Shown here: positions 26,614-38,155 of the stretch, one piece after another
Layout: every line of letters begins with the position of its first letter
Numbering within the stretch: the stretch's first letter is position 1
Origin: Comamonadaceae bacterium
GTDB lineage: Bacteria; Pseudomonadota; Gammaproteobacteria; Burkholderiales; Burkholderiaceae_C
NCBI GenBank assembly: GCA_947454955.1
Contig: CANGLW010000008.1
Span: forward strand, 34,723-98,722
DNA length: 64,000 nucleotides
Reading direction: 5' to 3'
Position numbers and translations under genes: made by a program
The notes under the pieces: generated by a model
What the model was told of the DNA's origin: nothing
What the model saw: the letters and a program-made list of their open reading frames with translations, nothing else
Databases searched by the model: none

Positions 26614-26999
26614 GCGCGAGCGCCCTGGGTGATTTCGAACAGCTGGTGCATTTCTGTGCGCACCGCTAATTTCAAGGCGTCTGAACTGGCACTCACAAAG
26701 CGCTTGGCATCGAAACCCTGACGCAAACGCACCACATAAGCGGCTTGCGGCAGGGCAAACCCGGCCGCAACGGCATAAACCTGACGCTTGATGAGGTGGC
26801 GAGTCACGGAACGCTTGGCCCAACGTTTAGGCAGCATGGCGCCCACCCAGACGTTTTTTTCACGAAACAGCGGGGTGAGCGGGGGGGGCGAAACAGGATC
26901 AGCCAAGGCGCAGCGGTGCATCACAAAGTGTGCTGTCTTGGCCACGGTTGACCCGGCCAAGACGGCTTGGAACTGTGCCCGTGTTCGGAGATGCAGCAC
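26610..26999 (-). CDS. rnpA: Ribonuclease P protein component
   Basis: A 129-residue basic protein with the RnpA pattern: LRTRAQFQAVL near the start, then VGAMLPKRWAKRSVTRHLIKRQVY, equivalent to the RNR motif region, and YVVRLRQGF. It is the protein cofactor that helps RNase P bind pre-tRNA. It lies 51 bases downstream of rpmH. Confidence 0.93.
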   Translation of the reverse strand: MLHLRTRAQFQAVLAGSTVAKTAHFVMHRCALADPVSPPPLTPLFREKNVWVGAMLPKRWAKRSVTRHLIKRQVYAVAAGFALPQAAYVVRLRQGFDAKRFVSASSDALKLAVRTEMHQLFEITQGARA

Positions 27000-27050
27000 G
27001 CGTTGGGCTCAGGCAGCCCGGCCTTGAGGGGCCAGAGTGGGCAGCCGGAA

Positions 27051-27185
27051 TTAGACGGCCAGACGCTTGCGGCCCTTGGCGCGACGTGCGTTGATCACAG
27101 CACGGCCACCGCGGGTTTTCATGCGCACCAGGAAACCATGGGTACGGGCGCGGCGGATTTTGGAAGGTTGGTAAGTGCGTTTCAT
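27051..27185 (-). CDS. rpmH: 50S ribosomal protein L34
   Basis: A 44-codon gene reading [18 protein letters not shown], then [20 protein letters not shown], then KRLAV: the canonical L34 sequence. It is the first gene of the rpmH-rnpA-yidD-yidC unit and diverges from dnaA, the classic arrangement beside a bacterial origin. Confidence 0.98.
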   Translation of the reverse strand: MKRTYQPSKIRRARTHGFLVRMKTRGGRAVINARRAKGRKRLAV

Positions 27186-27212
27186 GTTGCTCTTCTATCA
27201 GGGAAACCCAGG

Positions 27213-27241
27213 ATTATCACAAATTTTCTCAATCCTGACAA
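27213..27241 (-). promoter_or_regulatory. Sigma-70 promoter of rpmH
   Basis: On the minus strand TTGTCA (27236-27241) and GATAAT (27213-27218) are separated by exactly 17 bases, predicting a start near 27206, about 20 bases before rpmH. Confidence 0.75.
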
Positions 27242-27298
27242 TGCTTTGCCCACATCACTTGAACTTTAAGGGGGTTGTGGGGGCACCACACCCGCCGG

Positions 27299-27356
27299 TG
27301 TGGATATGCTCTTGATAAATTAGAATATGACCATGCGTCCAGAACAACTATCCACA
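27299..27356. promoter_or_regulatory. DnaA-box-like sites in the dnaA promoter region
   Basis: TGTGGATAT (27299-27307, a minus-strand ATATCCACA) and CTATCCACA (27348-27356) each differ by one base from the TTATCCACA DnaA box. They sit 18-75 bases upstream of the dnaA start and suggest autoregulation. Confidence 0.6.
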
Positions 27357-27373
27357 GACCCCCAAGCGCCGAC

Positions 27374-28783
27374 ATGACCGAGGGAACCCCAGCACAGCAT
27401 CTAGGCACCGGTGGCGACGCAGGCGAACAACTCTGGCAAAGCTGCGTCGAGCAGTTGGCCCAAGAACTCCCCGAGCAACAGTTCAGCACATGGATCAAAC
27501 CCTTGGCCGCACAGGTGGCCGAGGACCTGAGCAAGGTCACGATTTTCGTGGCCAACCGCTTCAAAATGGACTGGGTGCGTGCCCAATACAGCCAGCGCAT
27601 TGCCACCCTGCTAGAGAAGATTTACGGCCAGAAAATCCAGGTTGAGTTAGTGCTCACTCAGCGTGATAACACCGTCAAACCTAAAGACTTTACGTCGCCT
27701 GCGGACATGTCCAGCCTGGACGAGATGCCCGATGTGGTGGAAGACAAATCCGGCGGGATCAGCAAAAACCGGCTCAACGCCGCCCTGAACTTCAACACCC
27801 TGGTCGAAGGGAGTGCCAACCGCATGGCCCGCGCTGCCGCCCTGCATGTGGCGGGCTCGCCCGGCCAGCTTTACAACCCGCTGTTCATCTACGGCGGGGT
27901 GGGCTTGGGCAAGACGCACCTGATGCACGCGGTGGGCAACAAGCTGCTCTCGGACCAGCCGCAAGCCAAAGTTCTCTACATCCATGCGGAGCAGTTCGTC
28001 ACTGATGTGGTTAAGGCCTACCAGCGCAAAACTTTTGACGATTTCAAAGACAAATACCATTCCCTGGATTTGCTGCTGATCGACGATGTGCAGTTCTTTG
28101 CCAACAAAGAACGCACCCAAGAAGAGTTTTTCAACGCCTTTGAAGCGCTGCTGGCCAAAAAGTCACACATCGTGATGACCAGCGACACCTACCCCAAGGG
28201 TTTGAGCGACATCCACGAGCGTTTGGTCTCGCGCTTTGACTCGGGTTTGACGGTGGCCATTGAGCCACCCGAACTGGAAATGCGGGTGGCCATCCTGATC
28301 AACAAAGCGCAGGCAGAGGGCAGCACCATGCCCGAAGAGGTGGCCTTTTTTGTCGCCAAAAACGTGCGTTCCAACGTGCGTGAGTTGGAAGGTGCGCTGC
28401 GCAAAATTTTGGCGTATTCGCGCTTCAACCAAAAAGAAATTTCCATCCAGCTCGCCCGTGAAGCACTGCGTGACTTGCTCTCCATCCAAAACCGACAAAT
28501 TTCGGTGGAGAACATCCAAAAAACAGTGGCGGACTATTACAAGATCAAGGTCGCTGACATGTACAGCAAGAAGCGCCCGGCCAGCATTGCCCGGCCGCGC
28601 CAAATTGCCATGTACCTGGCCAAAGAACTCACCCAAAAAAGCCTGCCTGAAATTGGCGAGCTGTTTGGCGGACGCGACCACACCACGGTGCTGCACGCGG
28701 TCCGCAAAATTTCTGGCGAGCGTCAGCAGCACACCGAGCTCAACCAGCAGCTGCACGTGCTGGAACAAACCCTCAAAGGATGA
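27374..28783 (+). CDS. dnaA: Chromosomal replication initiator protein DnaA
   Basis: A 469-residue DnaA. Domain I begins [25 protein letters not shown]. The AAA+ Walker [10 protein letters not shown] is at about residues 174-182 and Walker B is [10 protein letters not shown]. The C-terminal DNA-binding signature is [15 protein letters not shown] (about 431-445). It binds DnaA boxes and opens the origin. The ATG at 27374 was chosen on family alignment; the frame stays open to a TTG at 27275, but that stretch contains the promoter and DnaA boxes. The ribosome-binding site is weak. Confidence 0.97.
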   Translation: MTEGTPAQHLGTGGDAGEQLWQSCVEQLAQELPEQQFSTWIKPLAAQVAEDLSKVTIFVANRFKMDWVRAQYSQRIATLLEKIYGQKIQVELVLTQRDNTVKPKDFTSPADMSSLDEMPDVVEDKSGGISKNRLNAALNFNTLVEGSANRMARAAALHVAGSPGQLYNPLFIYGGVGLGKTHLMHAVGNKLLSDQPQAKVLYIHAEQFVTDVVKAYQRKTFDDFKDKYHSLDLLLIDDVQFFANKERTQEEFFNAFEALLAKKSHIVMTSDTYPKGLSDIHERLVSRFDSGLTVAIEPPELEMRVAILINKAQAEGSTMPEEVAFFVAKNVRSNVRELEGALRKILAYSRFNQKEISIQLAREALRDLLSIQNRQISVENIQKTVADYYKIKVADMYSKKRPASIARPRQIAMYLAKELTQKSLPEIGELFGGRDHTTVLHAVRKISGERQQHTELNQQLHVLEQTLKG

Positions 28784-29020
28784 GCTGTGGCCTGTCTAAC
28801 AAAGCTGTTGATAAAAAAAGGACAAGTGGGTACTTATCCACAAGCCCTGGGCCTTTTGGCGAGTTATTCATGTTGGGCAGAAGCGCTCCAAGGAACTCAC
28901 ACACAGGGTTTGGGGTTTGCTAAAGCCTTGATAAAACAAGAGAAAATGGCGCTATTCACAGCTTAAGCGCTTGCTTACTACTACTACTAATTTGATATAG
29001 AAGAATTAAGGAAGAGATAC
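28784..29020. other. Candidate replication origin oriC (dnaA-dnaN spacer)
   Basis: The spacer holds a perfect DnaA box TTATCCACA (28834-28842), a one-mismatch box on the other strand (TGTTGATAA, 28806-28814), and a weaker box-like CTATTCACA (28952-28960). After a GC-containing stretch it holds TTACTACTACTACTAA (28975-28990), then an AT-rich tract. The trinucleotide run reads as the DnaA-trio (3'-GAT repeats on the minus strand), in the box-GC-trio-AT order of the basal unwinding system described in Bacillus. No gene is present. A promoter for dnaN (TTGCTT, 17 bases, GATATA) overlaps the trio. Confidence 0.7.
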
Positions 29021-30127
29021 ATGATCGTCCTCAAAGCCACGCAAGCCAAGTTTTTGGGTCTGTTGCAATCCGTTGCCGGTATCGTCGAACGACGTCATAC
29101 CCTGCCCATCCTGGCCAATGTACTGATGCGCAAGACCGCAGCAGGTCTGCAGCTCACCACCAGCGATTTGGAAATTCAAATCCGCACCACCCAAAGTTTT
29201 GATGGTGATGCAGGTGACTTCACCACCACAGTGGGCGCACGCAAACTCATCGACATCCTGCGCACCATGCCGGGTGACCAGACGATCTCGTTGGAGTCGA
29301 GCCAAAACAAACTCGTGCTCAAAGGTGGCAAAAGCAAGTTCACCTTGCAAACCTTGCCAGCTGAAGATTTCCCGCTGGTGCAGGAGTCTGCCAACTTTGG
29401 CCCCTCCTTCAGCGTGCCGCAAAAAACCTTGAAGGCTTTGCTAGCCCAGGTGTCCTTTGCAATGGCAGTGCACGACATCCGCTACTACCTCAACGGCATT
29501 TTGTTCGTGGCCGAAGGTCAGCAACTCAGTCTGGTGGCCACCGACGGTCACCGTTTGGCTTTTGCCTCGGCCAACCTGGATGTGGAAGTGCCGCGCCAAG
29601 AGGTGATCTTGCCGCGCAAAACTGTGTTGGAAATGCAGCGTTTGCTCAGCGATGCGGAAGGCGCGATCGAGATGCAATTTGCGAACAACCAAGCCAAATT
29701 CAGTTTTGAAGGCATGGAGTTTGTGACCAAGTTGGTCGAAGGCAAATTCCCTGACTACAACCGCGTCATCCCGAAAAACCACAAGAACAGTATCACCCTG
29801 GGCCGCACCGCGTTGCTGGCCACCTTGCAGCGCACCGCCATTTTGACCAGTGACAAGTTCAAAGGCGTGCGCTTGAACATCGACCCGGGCAGCTTGCGTG
29901 TGTCCTCGAACAACGCTGAGCAAGAAGAGGCCACCGACGAGCTCGACATCGACTACAGCGGTGACAGCATTGAAATTGGTTTCAACGTGACTTACCTGAT
30001 CGACGTGCTGACCAACATGGAACAAGACATGGTCAAGCTTGAACTCTCGGATGCCAACAGCTCAGCGCTGTTCACCATTCCGGACAACACACAGTTCAAG
30101 TACGTGGTTATGCCCATGCGGATTTAA
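29021..30127 (+). CDS. dnaN: DNA polymerase III subunit beta (sliding clamp)
   Basis: A 368-residue three-domain clamp, recognisable by LPILANVLMRKTAAGLQLTTSDLEIQI, LSLVATDGHRLAFA and the C-terminal YVVMPMRI. It tethers replicative polymerase to DNA. RBS AAGGAAG precedes the start. gyrB follows after 12 bases. Confidence 0.97.
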   Translation: MIVLKATQAKFLGLLQSVAGIVERRHTLPILANVLMRKTAAGLQLTTSDLEIQIRTTQSFDGDAGDFTTTVGARKLIDILRTMPGDQTISLESSQNKLVLKGGKSKFTLQTLPAEDFPLVQESANFGPSFSVPQKTLKALLAQVSFAMAVHDIRYYLNGILFVAEGQQLSLVATDGHRLAFASANLDVEVPRQEVILPRKTVLEMQRLLSDAEGAIEMQFANNQAKFSFEGMEFVTKLVEGKFPDYNRVIPKNHKNSITLGRTALLATLQRTAILTSDKFKGVRLNIDPGSLRVSSNNAEQEEATDELDIDYSGDSIEIGFNVTYLIDVLTNMEQDMVKLELSDANSSALFTIPDNTQFKYVVMPMRI

Positions 30128-30130
30128 TGA

Positions 30131-32743
<2,613 letters not shown>

Positions 32744-32763
32744 GGGCCACCTGGCCCATCACC

Positions 32764-32799
32764 AACCGCACAGTGCTGTTCAGAACTGTGCGGTTTTTT
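32764..32799 (+). terminator. Intrinsic terminator of gyrB
   Basis: AACCGCACAGT and ACTGTGCGGTT form a perfect eleven-pair stem with a ten-base loop, followed by six T residues. It ends the dnaA-dnaN-gyrB transcripts. Confidence 0.88.
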
Positions 32800-32951
32800 C
32801 ATCCTTCACGCGCCATCTCTAACGCTTATTTACTATAGACAGCGCAGGGGCTTGGCCACACAGTCGCAGCATCGCGCAACAGGTGTGAGACCCTTGCGCG
32901 ACCACAACACGCTTAAGTCACGACAGTCAGAGACCGCGAACAACCCGACGC

Positions 32952-33551
32952 ATGAAACCGTCCAAACTCCTCATCATCGACGACCACCCCCTGTACCGTG
33001 AGGCTTTGCAGGGCTCGCTCGCGGCCCGCTTAGACCCCGAGGTCTTGACTGTGGTGGTGGCCAGTTCGGTGGACACGGCTTTGCAGCAACTCAAAGACGA
33101 CACGCAAAGCCGGTACGAGGTGATTTTGGACATCATGTTTTACGGTGTTTCTTCGCTGGACTACATCCAGCAATTCAAAGCCTTGCCGCATGTGCACAAG
33201 CTTTTGGTGTTGACCAGTTTGGACGATGAACAAACACGTGCAGTTTGTCGCGATCACGGAGCCGATGGATTCATCTCCAAAAACGAAAGCACCGACAGCA
33301 TTTTCAACACCATCAGCGAGTCTTTGGGTCACCGCAACGACCACAAGACCCGCCTCACGCAGCGTCAAATGGACGTGCTGGCCTGTTTGATGAAGGGCGA
33401 GTCCAACAAGCTCATCGCCGCTAACTTAGGGATCAGCGAGCAAACGGTGAAAATTCACATTGGGCAAATTTTCAAAGAGCTGCATGTTTCCAACCGCACG
33501 CAAGCGGTGTTGGAAGCGCGTAAGAAGCAGCTCATACCATCGGTGGTTTAA
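32952..33551 (+). CDS. LuxR/NarL-type response regulator
   Basis: A 199-residue regulator: receiver domain with acidic pocket Asp10/Asp11 (LLIIDDHPLYREAL), presumed phosphoacceptor Asp60 (VILDIMF) and conserved Lys in GFISKN. A LuxR-type helix-turn-helix occupies about residues 133-195 (LTQRQMDVLACLMKGESNKLIAANL...TVKIHIGQIF). The usual proline after the phosphoacceptor (DLxMP) is replaced by phenylalanine-tyrosine. The hybrid kinase 14 bases downstream is its probable partner. Targets unknown. The 208-base upstream spacer holds the gyrB terminator and no gene. Confidence 0.9.
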   Translation: MKPSKLLIIDDHPLYREALQGSLAARLDPEVLTVVVASSVDTALQQLKDDTQSRYEVILDIMFYGVSSLDYIQQFKALPHVHKLLVLTSLDDEQTRAVCRDHGADGFISKNESTDSIFNTISESLGHRNDHKTRLTQRQMDVLACLMKGESNKLIAANLGISEQTVKIHIGQIFKELHVSNRTQAVLEARKKQLIPSVV

Positions 33552-33565
33552 GGCAGCGTTAACCC

Positions 33566-35329
33566 ATGAACAGCAACCTCACCGAGGCGCAACAAACTTT
33601 CATTGCGCGGCAAAAGTTTCTCTACATGTCGGCGGGCTCCAAGTCCAGCACCATCGGCATGTTGGTGGGCGCTTTGCTGTGTGTGCCTCTCTTCATCGAC
33701 GCGGTCTCACCATTCCAGCTTTGGACGTGGATTGGTCTGATTGTGTTTGGCATTGTGGTGCGTTTGGTGTTGCTCAGAATTCCGAACCAAGAAGAGCAGC
33801 TGGCCAACAACGTGCAAGGCCTGATTCAGCGCGTGAGCTGGGCCACCTTTGCCACCAGCTTGGCCTGGGGTTTGGGCTGGTTCATCATCGCGTTTGACAT
33901 GGGCCGTGAAGACCAGCTCATGTTCTTCCTCATCCTGCAGATGGTGGCCTTTCTGGGCATGATCAACTACTGCATCCACCTGCCCTCTTACGCCTACTTT
34001 TTCTTGCCGCTCAAATTGCCGGAGTTTCTGCTCGAGGTTTTTCAGTTTGGCAACATCAGCTGGCCGTTGATTTGTGGCTCGGTCATCACCACGCTGTACT
34101 CGCTCAAGATGGTCAAGGCCTTTGGCAAGTCGTGGGAGAGTGCCATCTTGCTGCAAATGAAGAACGACGAGCTGTTTGAAAAGCTGGTGCAAGAGCGCGA
34201 TGTGTCGGTGGCGGCCAATTTGGCCAAGTCCAATTTCATTGCCATTGCCAGCCATGATTTGCGTCAGCCTATGCACGCCATCACCCTGTATTTGAACGCG
34301 TTGAAGATGGACGAGATAGGTGCGAAAAACACCGACATGTTGGGCAAGATCAAAACCGCGGTGAGCACCATCAACCAGATGTTCTCGGCCCTGCTCAACA
34401 TCAGCCGCTTTGATGCCCAAAACGTCACCATCAAGCAAGAAAGCTTCAGCCTCTCAGACCTGGCCACCGAGCTCAACAACAGCTGTTCCCCGCAAGCCAT
34501 CGGCAAGGGTCTGGCCTTTCACTTTGTTTACCAAGACGCGACGGTGCAGGGCGATTTGCAGCTGCTCAAACAGGCGTTGCTCAACATCATCAGCAACGCC
34601 ATTCAGTACACCCAAAACGGCAGTGTGACGGTGATTTTTGTGTCGCGCGATGGTTGTTTGTCGGTGGAAGTGGCCGACACCGGCAAAGGCATTGATGCGG
34701 CCGACCGTGACAAAATTTACCAAGAGTTCTACCGCAGCCACAAAACCCGCAGCGACCACGATGGCTTGGGCCTGGGCCTGTCCATCGTTAAGCGCATTTG
34801 CGAGCTTACCGGTTCGAGCGTGAACTTTGAGACCGAGGTGGGTCTTGGCACGCGCTTCATGCTGCGCACGCCCTTTGCGTTGCAACTGGCCGCACCCGAG
34901 CAAGTGCCCGCGGTCAATTCGACACCCGCTGTTGTCCTGCCGTCCACCGAGGGACAGGGCCGCGTCATCGGTTTGTTGGAAAACGACCCGCACATCCGCG
35001 ATGCCTATTTGCAGGCCTTGGGCAAGCACGGTTTTGAGGTGGTGGTGTTTTCGGAGGACGAGGCCGAGTTGCAGCAGCAGCTGGCCGACTTGAACCACAT
35101 CGACTGCCTGTTGACCGACTACCACTTGACGCACAGCACGGGCGATGTGTTCATCTCGCGCATCCGCGATGAGTTCAACGAGAACATCCCTGCCATCATC
35201 GTCAGTGGCGACACCTCGCCGGCTGCTTTGCACAAGCTCCACGCATTGAACCTCTCGGTGTTGCACAAGCCCGTGGATGTTGAGCTGATTGCCCAGGAAA
35301 TTCGACGTTTGACGTTACTTCCCGCCTAG
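33566..35329 (+). CDS. Membrane hybrid histidine kinase with C-terminal receiver
   Basis: A 587-residue kinase: about six N-terminal membrane helices (residues 30-183) with hardly any periplasmic domain, HisKA with His230 in ASHDLRQPMHAITLYL, HATPase with N box around 340-347, DTGKGI 371-376 and GLGLGLSIVK 400-409, then a receiver domain (about 466-585) with Asp518 in LLTDYHL and Lys568. The layout suggests sensing of a membrane-linked signal. The receiver may feed the upstream LuxR-type regulator or act as a phosphate sink. Signal unknown. Confidence 0.9.
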   Translation: MNSNLTEAQQTFIARQKFLYMSAGSKSSTIGMLVGALLCVPLFIDAVSPFQLWTWIGLIVFGIVVRLVLLRIPNQEEQLANNVQGLIQRVSWATFATSLAWGLGWFIIAFDMGREDQLMFFLILQMVAFLGMINYCIHLPSYAYFFLPLKLPEFLLEVFQFGNISWPLICGSVITTLYSLKMVKAFGKSWESAILLQMKNDELFEKLVQERDVSVAANLAKSNFIAIASHDLRQPMHAITLYLNALKMDEIGAKNTDMLGKIKTAVSTINQMFSALLNISRFDAQNVTIKQESFSLSDLATELNNSCSPQAIGKGLAFHFVYQDATVQGDLQLLKQALLNIISNAIQYTQNGSVTVIFVSRDGCLSVEVADTGKGIDAADRDKIYQEFYRSHKTRSDHDGLGLGLSIVKRICELTGSSVNFETEVGLGTRFMLRTPFALQLAAPEQVPAVNSTPAVVLPSTEGQGRVIGLLENDPHIRDAYLQALGKHGFEVVVFSEDEAELQQQLADLNHIDCLLTDYHLTHSTGDVFISRIRDEFNENIPAIIVSGDTSPAALHKLHALNLSVLHKPVDVELIAQEIRRLTLLPA

Positions 35330-35429
35330 AAACGAAGCGTCTTAGAGCTTAGGTTCTAAGCCCATTGTGCGATTGTTTTTGACAGGCGCGTATTTATGAT
35401 GAATCTCACATACCTGAGCGAGAAACATC

Positions 35430-35834
35430 ATGGGCCAACTCACACTCCACTACACCTTCACCGACAAAGCCGAGGAAGCGCGCATTGAGCATCCGCTGGT
35501 GACCTTGTTGCGTGCGGTCCGTGACCACGGCTCGATTTTGGCGGCTGCCAAGCAGCAACAGCTTTCTTACCGCTACTACTGGGGTGAGCTCAAGCGCTGG
35601 GAAAAAGACTTGGGTGTGGAGTTGGTGATTTGGGGCCGCACCAGCAAAGGGGTCTCACTGACGCCGCAGTCCCTGGCATTCTTGGATGCCGAGGAAAAGG
35701 TGCAGAAGAAATTCTCAGACCAGATTGCGCAAATCAAAGCGCATTTGAACCAGAGTGTGCGCCTTTTGAAGCGCCAAACAGCGCAACATACCGATCATCA
35801 AACCGCCGACCAAGCTGAGCTTGTGGCGGCTTGA
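35430..35834 (+). CDS. ModE-N/LysR-type winged-helix DNA-binding protein without sensor domain
   Basis: A 134-residue protein whose residues about 20-90 match the ModE N-terminal winged helix (DHGSILAAAKQQQLSYRYYWGELKRWEKDLGVELV...GRTSKGVSLTPQS). A helical, Gln-rich tail follows. In relatives this domain is fused to molybdate-binding or periplasmic-binding-type domains; here nothing follows, so it is DNA-binding only. No molybdate or tungstate transport gene is nearby. The 100-base upstream spacer holds a small hairpin (CTTAGA...TCTAAG) and a TTGACA box. Function inferred from the fold alone. Confidence 0.75.
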   Translation: MGQLTLHYTFTDKAEEARIEHPLVTLLRAVRDHGSILAAAKQQQLSYRYYWGELKRWEKDLGVELVIWGRTSKGVSLTPQSLAFLDAEEKVQKKFSDQIAQIKAHLNQSVRLLKRQTAQHTDHQTADQAELVAA

Positions 35835-35848
35835 CGGGTGATGAGCGT

Positions 35849-36115
35849 TTAGCGTTTCGGACGGAAGCCGCCACCGCCGCCGGGCGTGCCGCGGTTCTCG
35901 ATGTGGCGGAAGTTGATGCGGCCTTTGCTCAGGTCGTAAGGCGAGAGCTCCAAAGACACACGGTCACCCGCCAAAATGCGGATGTGGTTCTTGCGCATCT
36001 TGCCGGCTGAATAAGCAATCAGCTGGTGACCGTTTTCCAGGGTCACGCGAAAACGGGTATCGGGCAACACTTCGTTGACCACGCCCATCATTTCAATCAG
36101 TTCTTCTTTGGCCAT
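35849..36115 (-). CDS. infA: Translation initiation factor IF-1
   Basis: An 88-residue S1/OB-fold protein starting [24 protein letters not shown], with [23 protein letters not shown] and a glycine-rich, basic tail after residue 76 that E. coli IF-1 (72 residues) lacks. This longer form is typical of a second betaproteobacterial infA copy located away from the ribosomal operon (family knowledge). RBS AGGAG is present. The likely promoter lies about 200 bases upstream. Confidence 0.93.
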   Translation of the reverse strand: MAKEELIEMMGVVNEVLPDTRFRVTLENGHQLIAYSAGKMRKNHIRILAGDRVSLELSPYDLSKGRINFRHIENRGTPGGGGGFRPKR

Positions 36116-36318
36116 GTTGGCTCCTGTCAGGCCCGGGGCCTGGGTGTCCGGCCGTGGCCGGTATTGCTAGGTGCAACCTCAAAAACATCGCAAGGGGCGA
36201 CGCGCAGGCTGCGGCGGGATGTGAGAGGGATGAACTTGCTGCGCAGATGCCGCGCCATGCCGGTGCAAGCACAGGGTGGGCGGTTCAGCAAGAAGAGAAG
36301 CTCTGACAAGACCCCTCA

Positions 36319-36327
36319 ATTTTACCA
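36319..36327 (-). promoter_or_regulatory. Extended -10 promoter for infA
   Basis: The minus strand reads TGGTAAAAT, an extended -10 element, giving a start near 36312 and an infA leader of about 195 bases. The spacer 36116-36406 contains no convincing gene; an open minus-strand frame at 36127-36309 has no family match. Confidence 0.45.
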
Positions 36328-36406
36328 TGTCGAGCGAAAACCGGCTCGGATAATCATCAGCACCCCTCTGAAGCGCGGCTTCCGTGGGCACTGACGGCAA
36401 CCCCAC

Positions 36407-37537
36407 ATGGCGCACGACACGCATTTCGATCTGGTTCGCGAGACGCTCAAGGCGCTCTCTGAGCGCAAGCTCGTGGCCACGCCCGACAACTACCAGCGGG
36501 TGTATGACGAGATCCTGGCGCACCACCCCACCAGCGCGGACGACGCCACCTTGCGCGACGCCCTTTTGCGCCTGCTCATGCTGATCATCGACAACATGAC
36601 GGTGCTCACCGCCGATGAGTCCTGGATCCAAGGGCAGATGATGGCCTTGCGCCGCGCTGCCGAGCCCCCTTTGTCGCTGCCCCAGCTCGAGCGGGTGGGT
36701 GGCCTGCTCAAAGACGTGATTGCCAAGCAGGGCGCGGCCAAAAGCCGGGCCGACCAGGCGCAGGCCGAGCTGCGCACCATGCTGGCGGTGTTCCTGGAGC
36801 GCCTGACCAGCATGACCGAGACCAGCGGTATTTTTCAGGGCAAGCTCGAAAACAGCGTCAAGCGCATTGAAGAGGCCAAGTCCATCGAAGAGATCGCCCC
36901 GGTGCTGCGTGAGGTCATCAGCGCCACCCGTGCCATGAGCGAGGAGTCGCTGCAGGTGCGCGATGAGTTGCGCAGCATCAAAGCGCGTACCGAGGCCACC
37001 GAGGCCGAGCTCAACAAGCTCTACACCGAGCTCAACCGCCTGAGCAACCAGGCCCGGCACGACGCGCTCACCGGCGTGCTCAACCGCCAGGGCATGGAAG
37101 AGGCGCTGGAGATCGAGATTGCGCGGGTGCGGCGCAAAGACAGCTCGCTGTGCTTGGCCATGCTCGACATTGACAACTTCAAAAAAATCAACGACTCGCG
37201 CGGTCACGCCGCTGGCGACGAAGCCTTGGCGCACTTGGCCAACGTGGTGCGCGAGGCCCTGCGCCCGCAAGACACGCTGGCGCGTTACGGTGGCGAAGAG
37301 TTTGTGGTGATCCTGCCCGAAACCGTGCTTGCCGACGGCGTGCACGCCTTGCAGCGTTTGCAGCGCGAACTCACCGCGCGGCTGTTCCTGTCGGGTCAGG
37401 ATAAGATCCTCATCACTTTCAGTGCCGGTGTGGCCCAGTTGGGGGCCGACGAGACCGGGCTGGAGGCCCTCAAACGCGCGGACTTGGCCATGTACCAAGC
37501 CAAACGGGCTGGTAAAAACCGCGTCGTCGGGATCTGA
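36407..37537 (+). CDS. Diguanylate cyclase (GGDEF domain)
   Basis: A 376-residue cytoplasmic protein. Residues 1-210 are helical with coiled-coil character and no recognisable sensor. The GGDEF domain follows (about 212-376), with DIDNFKKINDSRGHAAGD, the active-site GGEEF at 295-299, and an intact inhibitory I-site RPQD at 286-289, five residues before GGEEF. It should make cyclic di-GMP from GTP and be feedback-inhibited. No EAL domain. It is followed after 14 bases by the NnrU gene. Confidence 0.92.
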   Translation: MAHDTHFDLVRETLKALSERKLVATPDNYQRVYDEILAHHPTSADDATLRDALLRLLMLIIDNMTVLTADESWIQGQMMALRRAAEPPLSLPQLERVGGLLKDVIAKQGAAKSRADQAQAELRTMLAVFLERLTSMTETSGIFQGKLENSVKRIEEAKSIEEIAPVLREVISATRAMSEESLQVRDELRSIKARTEATEAELNKLYTELNRLSNQARHDALTGVLNRQGMEEALEIEIARVRRKDSSLCLAMLDIDNFKKINDSRGHAAGDEALAHLANVVREALRPQDTLARYGGEEFVVILPETVLADGVHALQRLQRELTARLFLSGQDKILITFSAGVAQLGADETGLEALKRADLAMYQAKRAGKNRVVGI

Positions 37538-37551
37538 ACAGGGGTTGGTTG

Positions 37552-38130
37552 ATGGACATGCTGCTCACCGGTTTGGTGGTGTTTCTGGCTGCGCATTCGG
37601 TGCGCATTTTTGCCGAGAACTGGCGCACCCACATGCGCGAGATGCTGGGCGAGAAGGCCTTCAAAGGCGCGTACTCGGTGGTGTCTTTGATCGGCTTGGG
37701 CCTGATCATTTGGGGCTTTGGCATGGCGCGCGAGCAGCCGGTGTACCTGTGGAGCCCACCTGTGGGCATGCGCCACGCTGCCAGCTTGTTGACCCTGTTC
37801 GCCTTTGTTTTGGTGGCGGCCGCGCATGTGCCTGGCAATGCCATCAAAGCCCGCATGGGCCACCCGATGGTGCTGGGGGTGAAGGTCTGGGCGCTGGCGC
37901 ACCTGCTGGCCAACGGCACGGTGGCGCATGTGGCGCTGTTTGGCAGCTTTTTGGTGTGGGCGGTGTTGTGCTTTCGCGCAGCCCGCAAGCGTGACCGCGC
38001 CAACGGTGTGGTCTACCCCGCAGCTACAGTGCGTGGCAACCTCATCACCGTGGGGGTGGGCGTCTTGAGCTGGGCGGTGTTTGCCTTTGCCCTGCACGGC
38101 TGGCTCATCGGCATCAAGCCCATGGGCTGA
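37552..38130 (+). CDS. NnrU family membrane protein
   Basis: A 192-residue protein with about five membrane helices and the NnrU pattern LTGLVVFLAAHSVRIFAENWR...GEKAFKGAYSVVSLIGLGLI, MRHAASLLTLFAFVLVAAAHVPG and HPMVLGVKVWALAHLLANG. NnrU was named for a link to nitrite/nitric-oxide reduction genes; its biochemical role is not settled. No denitrification gene is nearby. The ATG at 37552 was chosen over TTG three bases before. Confidence 0.85.
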   Translation: MDMLLTGLVVFLAAHSVRIFAENWRTHMREMLGEKAFKGAYSVVSLIGLGLIIWGFGMAREQPVYLWSPPVGMRHAASLLTLFAFVLVAAAHVPGNAIKARMGHPMVLGVKVWALAHLLANGTVAHVALFGSFLVWAVLCFRAARKRDRANGVVYPAATVRGNLITVGVGVLSWAVFAFALHGWLIGIKPMG

Positions 38131-38155
38131 AAATGACGCGCCTGTGGGCTGAGCC

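Noticed and set aside
36127..36309. Possible 60-residue leader gene before infA
   Set aside because: No family match, starts with TTG and lacks a ribosome-binding site; likely untranslated leader.
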